Assembly (NCBI GenBank): GCA_016930895.1
Contig: JAFGFV010000352.1
Location: 1 to 10,413 of the forward strand
DNA length: 10,413 bases
Origin: Spirochaetales bacterium
GTDB taxonomy: Bacteria > Spirochaetota > Spirochaetia > SZUA-6 > DRHE01
Direction of reading: 5' to 3'
The notes under the pieces are model-generated. The model saw nothing but the letters and a program-made list of their open reading frames with translations. It was not told where the DNA came from and ran no database searches. Numbering within the stretch: position 1 is the stretch's first letter; every line of letters begins with the position of its first letter. The position numbers were made by a program, and so were the translations under genes. Positions 6,626 through 10,413 of the stretch are shown here, in pieces.

Positions 6626-8079
6626 GCAGCGAGTGTTCTTTCAACTGCGTCATGCTCACGGACTACTACGAGCTGACCATGATGCAGGGCTACTATCTGC
6701 ACGATCACAACCCCCGGGCGGCGTTCGAGATGTTCTTTCGCCGCTGCCCTTTCGACGGCGGCTTCGCCGTGTTCGCGGGCCTGGAGCCCCTGGTTCGGAC
6801 GGTCCTGGATTTCCGCTTCTCCGATGAGGACCTCGAGTTCCTGGCCGGGCAGAAGATCTTTCGCCGGGAGTTCCTGGATTACCTGGCGGGTTTCCGTTTC
6901 TCGGGAGACATCCATGCGGTGGATGAGGGAAGCATCGTGTTCCCGAACGAGCCCCTGCTGCGGGTGGAGGCCCCGCTCATGGAGGCTCAGCTTCTGGAGA
7001 GCCTGCTCCTGAACATCCTGAACTACCAGACCCTGATCGCCACCAAGGCGGCCCGGATCTACCTGGCCTCCGAGCGGGGCAGGGTCCTGGAGTTCGGCAT
7101 GCGCCGTGCCCACGGGGTCAACGGCGCCCTGTCCGCCGCCCGGGCGGCCTATATCGGAGGGGCGGCGGCCACCTCCAACACCCTGGCGGGAAAGCGCTAC
7201 GGGATTCCGGTGAGCGGGACCATGGCACACTCGTGGGTCATGTCCTTCGAAAACGAGCTGGCAGCCTTCCGCCGCTACGCGGAGGTGTACCCGGAGAACT
7301 GCATCCTGCTGATCGACACCTACGACACCCTGCAGAGCGGCCTGGAGAACGCGATCACGGTGGGACAGGAGCTCAAGGCGCGGGGACATACCAGCTTCGG
7401 GGTGCGCCTGGACAGCGGGGACCTGGAGTACCTGAGCAAGAAGGTCCGCGCGCGCCTGGACCAGGCGGGGCTCGAGCAGGCCCAGATCGCGGCCTCCAAC
7501 GAGCTGGACGAGGGGATCATCCACCAGCTGCTCACCGAGGGCGCGCCGATCGACATGTGGGGGGTAGGGACCCACCTGGTGACCGGCAAGGACGACCCCG
7601 CCCTGACCGGGGTATACAAGCTCATGGCCATCGAGAACGGCGACAGGTTCGTGCCCACCATCAAGGTCTCCAACAACCCGGACAAGATCACCGATCCGGG
7701 CATCAAGCAGGTCCACCGCTTCTACAACGGCTCCGGTTCGCCCGTGGCGGATCTCCTGACCCTGGAGGACGAGAACGTGGAGCCGGGCAAGGCGTACCGC
7801 TTCTACCACCCCAAGTACCCCTATCGCTACATCGACGTGCGCGAGTACGACCGGATCGAGCCGCTGCTCAAGCCGGTCATGCGGGCGGGGCGGACCGTGG
7901 CGGAGTCGCCGGACCTCAAGACCCTGCAGGCCCGCGCCCTGGCCAACCTGCAGAGCCTCGATCACACCTACACCCGGCTCATCAATCCGCACGTGTACAA
8001 GGTGTCGCTCTCCGAGCGTCTCAAGGACCTCAAGTTCGGGCTGATCGCCGAGTACGAGAGAGCGACGGGCAGGGCATGA
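6622..8079 (+). CDS. pncB: Nicotinate phosphoribosyltransferase
   Basis: A 485-residue enzyme that condenses nicotinate with PRPP, with ATP use, to give nicotinate mononucleotide, the entry to NAD from salvaged nicotinate. The N-terminus MLTDYYELTMMQGY (11-24) is characteristic. Other conserved stretches are EFGMRRAHG (157-165), GTMAHSWVMSF (199-209) with H203 as the likely phosphorylated active-site His, LIDTYDT (230-236) and VRLDSGDL (261-268). WGVGTHLVTG (313-322) forms the phosphate-binding region. Length fits the bacterial/eukaryal long type. ATG at 6622 forms an ATGA overlap with pncA and has GGAGGAG at 6611-6617, so translation is probably coupled and efficient. The 3' end overlaps dcd in the same way. 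Confidence 0.97.
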   Translation: MSSECSFNCVMLTDYYELTMMQGYYLHDHNPRAAFEMFFRRCPFDGGFAVFAGLEPLVRTVLDFRFSDEDLEFLAGQKIFRREFLDYLAGFRFSGDIHAVDEGSIVFPNEPLLRVEAPLMEAQLLESLLLNILNYQTLIATKAARIYLASERGRVLEFGMRRAHGVNGALSAARAAYIGGAAATSNTLAGKRYGIPVSGTMAHSWVMSFENELAAFRRYAEVYPENCILLIDTYDTLQSGLENAITVGQELKARGHTSFGVRLDSGDLEYLSKKVRARLDQAGLEQAQIAASNELDEGIIHQLLTEGAPIDMWGVGTHLVTGKDDPALTGVYKLMAIENGDRFVPTIKVSNNPDKITDPGIKQVHRFYNGSGSPVADLLTLEDENVEPGKAYRFYHPKYPYRYIDVREYDRIEPLLKPVMRAGRTVAESPDLKTLQARALANLQSLDHTYTRLINPHVYKVSLSERLKDLKFGLIAEYERATGRA

Positions 8080-8666
8080 TCGTATCGGACCGGAGCCTGC
8101 GCCGTTTCCTGGAGGACGGCACGATCCTGGTGGAGCCCCTGGAGGACTACCAGATCCAACCGGCCTCCATCGACCTGCGCCTGGGCAATCACTTTCTCAA
8201 GATCGACGAGAACCGCGTGCAGGCCATCGACCTGGGTCGGGAGCTGGAGTACATCGAGATCCGCCGTTCGGAGATCATCATCCCTCCGAACAGCTTCCTG
8301 CTGGCCGTGACCCGGGAACGCATCCGGCTGCCCGGAAACATCACCGCCTTCGTGGAAGGACGCAGCTCCATCGGCCGGATCGGCCTGTTCATCCAGAACG
8401 CCGGCTGGGTGGACCCGGGCTTCGACGGCACGATCACCCTGGAGCTCTACAACGCCAACCGGCTGCCGATCCGCCTGGAGTCGGGGCGCCGGATCTGCCA
8501 GATCGTCTTTGCCCTGATGGACGGACCGGCCGCCGCCCCGTACGCCGGCAAGTACCAGCACCAGGCCGGGGCGGTGGGCAGCCGGGTCTACCTGGATTCG
8601 GACGCTGCCGGGGCTGCCGGTGCCGGCCCGCGCTCCGGCGCCGCCGAGCGCTCCGGCGAGGACTGA
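8076..8666 (+). CDS. dcd: dCTP deaminase family protein (possibly bifunctional DCD-DUT)
   Basis: A 196-residue protein of the trimeric dCTP deaminase/dUTPase superfamily, making dUTP (or dUMP if bifunctional) for dTTP synthesis. Conserved elements are QPASIDLRLG (28-37), EGRSSIGRIGL (94-104, with R96, S97 and R101 matching E. coli R110, S111 and R115) and DPGFDGTITLEL (113-124), with catalytic E123. The segment IQNAGWVD (106-113) differs from E. coli Dcd (one residue shorter, AGW in place of AHR) and resembles the Ala-Gly of DCD-DUT and dUTPases. It may therefore also hydrolyse the triphosphate; this is inference. The C-terminal KYQHQAGAVGSR (159-170) is the usual substrate-closing tail, followed by about 20 Ala/Gly-rich residues. 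ATG at 8076 makes an ATGA overlap with pncB; there is only a weak GGCAGG upstream, so coupling is likely. Confidence 0.93.
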   Translation: MIVSDRSLRRFLEDGTILVEPLEDYQIQPASIDLRLGNHFLKIDENRVQAIDLGRELEYIEIRRSEIIIPPNSFLLAVTRERIRLPGNITAFVEGRSSIGRIGLFIQNAGWVDPGFDGTITLELYNANRLPIRLESGRRICQIVFALMDGPAAAPYAGKYQHQAGAVGSRVYLDSDAAGAAGAGPRSGAAERSGED

Positions 8667-8679
8667 GGCGCGAACCGGG

Positions 8680-10386
8680 ATGGGCGAGATGCGCCGGGCG
8701 GCGGCGGTGCTCGAGCTGGGCTCGGTGCGGGTCGGGGACGGCCGGCCCTGCCTCGTGGTGGCCGAGGCGGGCAGCGCCCACCAGGGGGACCTGGCCCGGG
8801 CCCGGGAGCTCATCGACGCCGCCGTGGAAGCGGGGGCGGGGTGCGTCAAGTTCCAGGTGATCCTGGCCGACGAGATCGTGCATCCCCGCACCGGCCCGGT
8901 CGCCCTGCCCGGGGGCGAGGTCCCACTGTACGAGCGTTTCCGAGCTCTGGAGAGGCCGGAGGGTTTCTACGCGGCCCTCAAGGAGCACACCGAACGCCGC
9001 GGCGCCCTGTTCCTGGCCTCGGCCTTCGGGGTCGAGAGCGCCCGGCTGCTCCGCCGGCTGGGGGTGGCGGCCCTCAAGGTGGCCTCCCCCGAGGTCAATC
9101 ACTTTCCCCTTCTGGAGGAGCTCTCCGGCTACGGCCTGCCGGTGCTTCTGTCCACTGGGGTATCGACCCTCGGCGATATCGAGCGGGCCCTGGCCGTGCT
9201 GGGGGGCGCCGCCGCTGTGCTCCTGCACTGCATCACCGCCTACCCGGCCCCCGAGGAGCAGTACAACCTGCGGGTTCTCCCGCTCCTGCGGGGCATCTTC
9301 GGCGCCCTGGTCGGGGTGTCCGATCACTCCCGGGACCCCCTGCTGGTGCCGGGCCTGGCGGTGCTGCAGGGGGCCTGCGTCATCGAGAAACACTTCGCTC
9401 TGCGGCGCGAGGACGGGGGCCTGGACGATCCGATCGCTCTGGAGCCGGAGGAGTTCGCCCGCATGGCCGCTGGTATCCGGCGCCTGGAGGCGGCCGCCCC
9501 GCCGGAGGCTCTGGCCGAGCTGCGCCGAGAGTACGGGGAGGAGCGGGTCGAGGCCGTGCTGGGTGACGGGGTCAAGCGCTTGGCCCCGGCGGAGACCCGC
9601 TACTACCGCACCACCAACCGCAGCCTCCATGCCCGGTTCGAGATCCCGGTCGGGGCGGCGATCCGCCCGCAGGACCTATGCATCGTCCGCAGCGAGTCGA
9701 ACCTGCGTCCCGGGCTGGACCCGGCGTACGTGGACGTGGTGACCGGGAAGACCGCCCGGCGGCGCATCCCGGCGGGCGAGGGGATCGTGTGGGAGGACCT
9801 GTTGGGCTCGGGAGAGGGGCTGGCGGAGCCCCGTCCGGCACACGCCGGCCTCCCCCCTGCGCGCGCCTCGCGCGGTCCGCTTCCGGTTGACCGGGCCGAC
9901 GAGCTCCTGCAGCTGGTGGACCGGGAAGGCCGCCCTATCGGCGCCGCCAGTCGGGGGGTGTGCCACGGCAATCCCTCCCTGATTCAGGCGGTGGTGCACC
10001 TGTACGTCTTCGACCGGCAGGGTCGCCTGTACCTGCAGCGCCGTGCGGCGGGCAAGGACGTGTTCCCGGGGCGCTGGGACACCTCCGTGGGCGGGCACCT
10101 GGGCGTGGGGGAGTCCCCGGACGAGGCCCTGCGGCGGGAGGCCCTCGAGGAGCTCGAGTTGGAGGCAGCCGGGGCAGAGCCCCTGGAGAGCTACCTGTTC
10201 GAGTGCGACTTCGAAAGCGAGTACGTGTTCGTGTACCGCCTGGTGACGGACCAGGAGCCGCGGCCCAACCGCGAGGAGATCGGAGAGGGGCGCTTCTTCG
10301 ACCTGGCGCAGCTCCAGCACCTGGTACGGGAGGAGCCGGAGAGCTTTACCCCGCACTTCCGGCAGACCTTCGGACGGCTTGCATGA
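8680..10386 (+). CDS. NeuB-type synthase (NeuB + SAF) fused to C-terminal Nudix hydrolase
   Basis: A 568-residue fusion. Residues about 25-270 are a NeuB TIM barrel, which condenses PEP with an N-acetylmannosamine-like sugar to a nonulosonic acid. It shows VAEAGSAHQG (27-36), VKFQ (56-59), LKVASPE (132-138), TAYPAPEE (186-193), and likely metal ligands H216 (SDHS) and H238 (IEKHF). Residues about 305-376 are a SAF/antifreeze-like domain with R314, the position that contacts substrate in meningococcal NeuB. A Pro/Ala/Arg-rich linker (about 378-405) leads to a Nudix domain (408-568). This begins LVDREGRPIG and GVCHGNP, like the YfcD/IDI-type group, and its box G472-x5-E478-x7-R486-E487-A-L-E490-E491 has E493 where Gly is usual. 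ATG 8680 lies 13 nt after dcd; GTG 8620 (inside dcd) and ATG 8689 are alternatives. The sugar substrate is unknown. Confidence 0.88.
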   Translation: MGEMRRAAAVLELGSVRVGDGRPCLVVAEAGSAHQGDLARARELIDAAVEAGAGCVKFQVILADEIVHPRTGPVALPGGEVPLYERFRALERPEGFYAALKEHTERRGALFLASAFGVESARLLRRLGVAALKVASPEVNHFPLLEELSGYGLPVLLSTGVSTLGDIERALAVLGGAAAVLLHCITAYPAPEEQYNLRVLPLLRGIFGALVGVSDHSRDPLLVPGLAVLQGACVIEKHFALRREDGGLDDPIALEPEEFARMAAGIRRLEAAAPPEALAELRREYGEERVEAVLGDGVKRLAPAETRYYRTTNRSLHARFEIPVGAAIRPQDLCIVRSESNLRPGLDPAYVDVVTGKTARRRIPAGEGIVWEDLLGSGEGLAEPRPAHAGLPPARASRGPLPVDRADELLQLVDREGRPIGAASRGVCHGNPSLIQAVVHLYVFDRQGRLYLQRRAAGKDVFPGRWDTSVGGHLGVGESPDEALRREALEELELEAAGAEPLESYLFECDFESEYVFVYRLVTDQEPRPNREEIGEGRFFDLAQLQHLVREEPESFTPHFRQTFGRLA

Positions 10387-10413
10387 GCGTCAGGCAGGAA
10401 GGCGTGGAACAGC
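10383..10413 (+). CDS. Start of a further gene, cut by the window end
   Basis: An ATG at 10383 overlaps the stop of the NeuB-Nudix gene as ATGA, the same arrangement seen at two junctions upstream. The frame stays open to the window end and gives ten residues (MSVRQEGVEQ). No strong Shine-Dalgarno is visible just upstream, which is acceptable for a coupled start. The product cannot be named from this fragment. Confidence 0.5.
   Translation, partial: MSVRQEGVEQ

Noticed and set aside
6436..7992. Minus-strand open frame (518 codons) opposite pncA and pncB
   Set aside because: It runs across two well-supported genes, has no family resemblance, and is explained by GC-rich third positions removing stop codons.
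7233..8075. In-frame 5' extension of the dcd reading frame back into pncB
   Set aside because: The extension is an Arg/Gly/Pro-rich out-of-frame reading of pncB; the Dcd family starts at the ATG at 8076.
8620..8679. GTG start inside dcd that would extend the NeuB-Nudix protein by 20 residues
   Set aside because: The extra residues are Ala/Pro/Arg-rich and resemble no NeuB N-terminus, while ATG 8680 follows the dcd stop at operon-like spacing. It is not fully excluded.
8434..9630. Minus-strand open frame (398 codons) opposite dcd and NeuB
   Set aside because: Low-complexity Gly/Pro/Arg/Gln-rich translation, opposite two genes with clear catalytic motifs.

Overview
The window is high-GC, densely coded DNA, and every supported gene lies on the + strand. 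It holds eight complete protein genes, one tRNA gene, and partial genes at both ends. The mix suggests a Gram-negative bacterium: an HDOD-type HD protein, a GH3 lipoprotein with a lipobox, a secreted PhoA-type phosphatase and a YibE/F membrane protein. A high-GC deltaproteobacterium-like lineage would fit, but that is only an impression from gene content. No transposase, integrase, CRISPR array or phage gene is visible.

Left part (1-4460). The 3' end of an HDOD-domain gene is followed after 18 nt by an MBL-fold hydrolase of the COG1235 type, probably in one operon. After a gap of 137 nt comes an exported alkaline phosphatase with all catalytic residues in place. A strong GC-rich hairpin follows it, and then a YibE/F-family multispanning membrane protein.

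Middle (4461-5972). A tRNA-Ala(CGC) gene has a good sigma70-like extended -10 promoter. Only 15 nt after its 3' end starts a GH3 (NagZ-like) lipoprotein gene with no visible Shine-Dalgarno and no terminator between, so the two are probably cotranscribed. The GH3 gene ends in an 18-bp tandem repeat that encodes a Glu-Glu-Pro tail.

Right part (5960-10413). A tightly packed run follows, with overlapping or nearly touching genes: nicotinamidase (pncA), nicotinate phosphoribosyltransferase (pncB), a dCTP deaminase family protein (dcd), and a NeuB-type synthase fused to a C-terminal Nudix hydrolase domain. A further gene begins at the right edge. Three junctions are 4-nt ATGA overlaps, which implies translational coupling. 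PncA and PncB are consecutive steps of NAD salvage (nicotinamide to nicotinate to nicotinate mononucleotide); Dcd supplies dUTP or dUMP for thymidylate. The NeuB-SAF-Nudix fusion is the most unusual item in the window. I did not find a convincing new multi-gene system.
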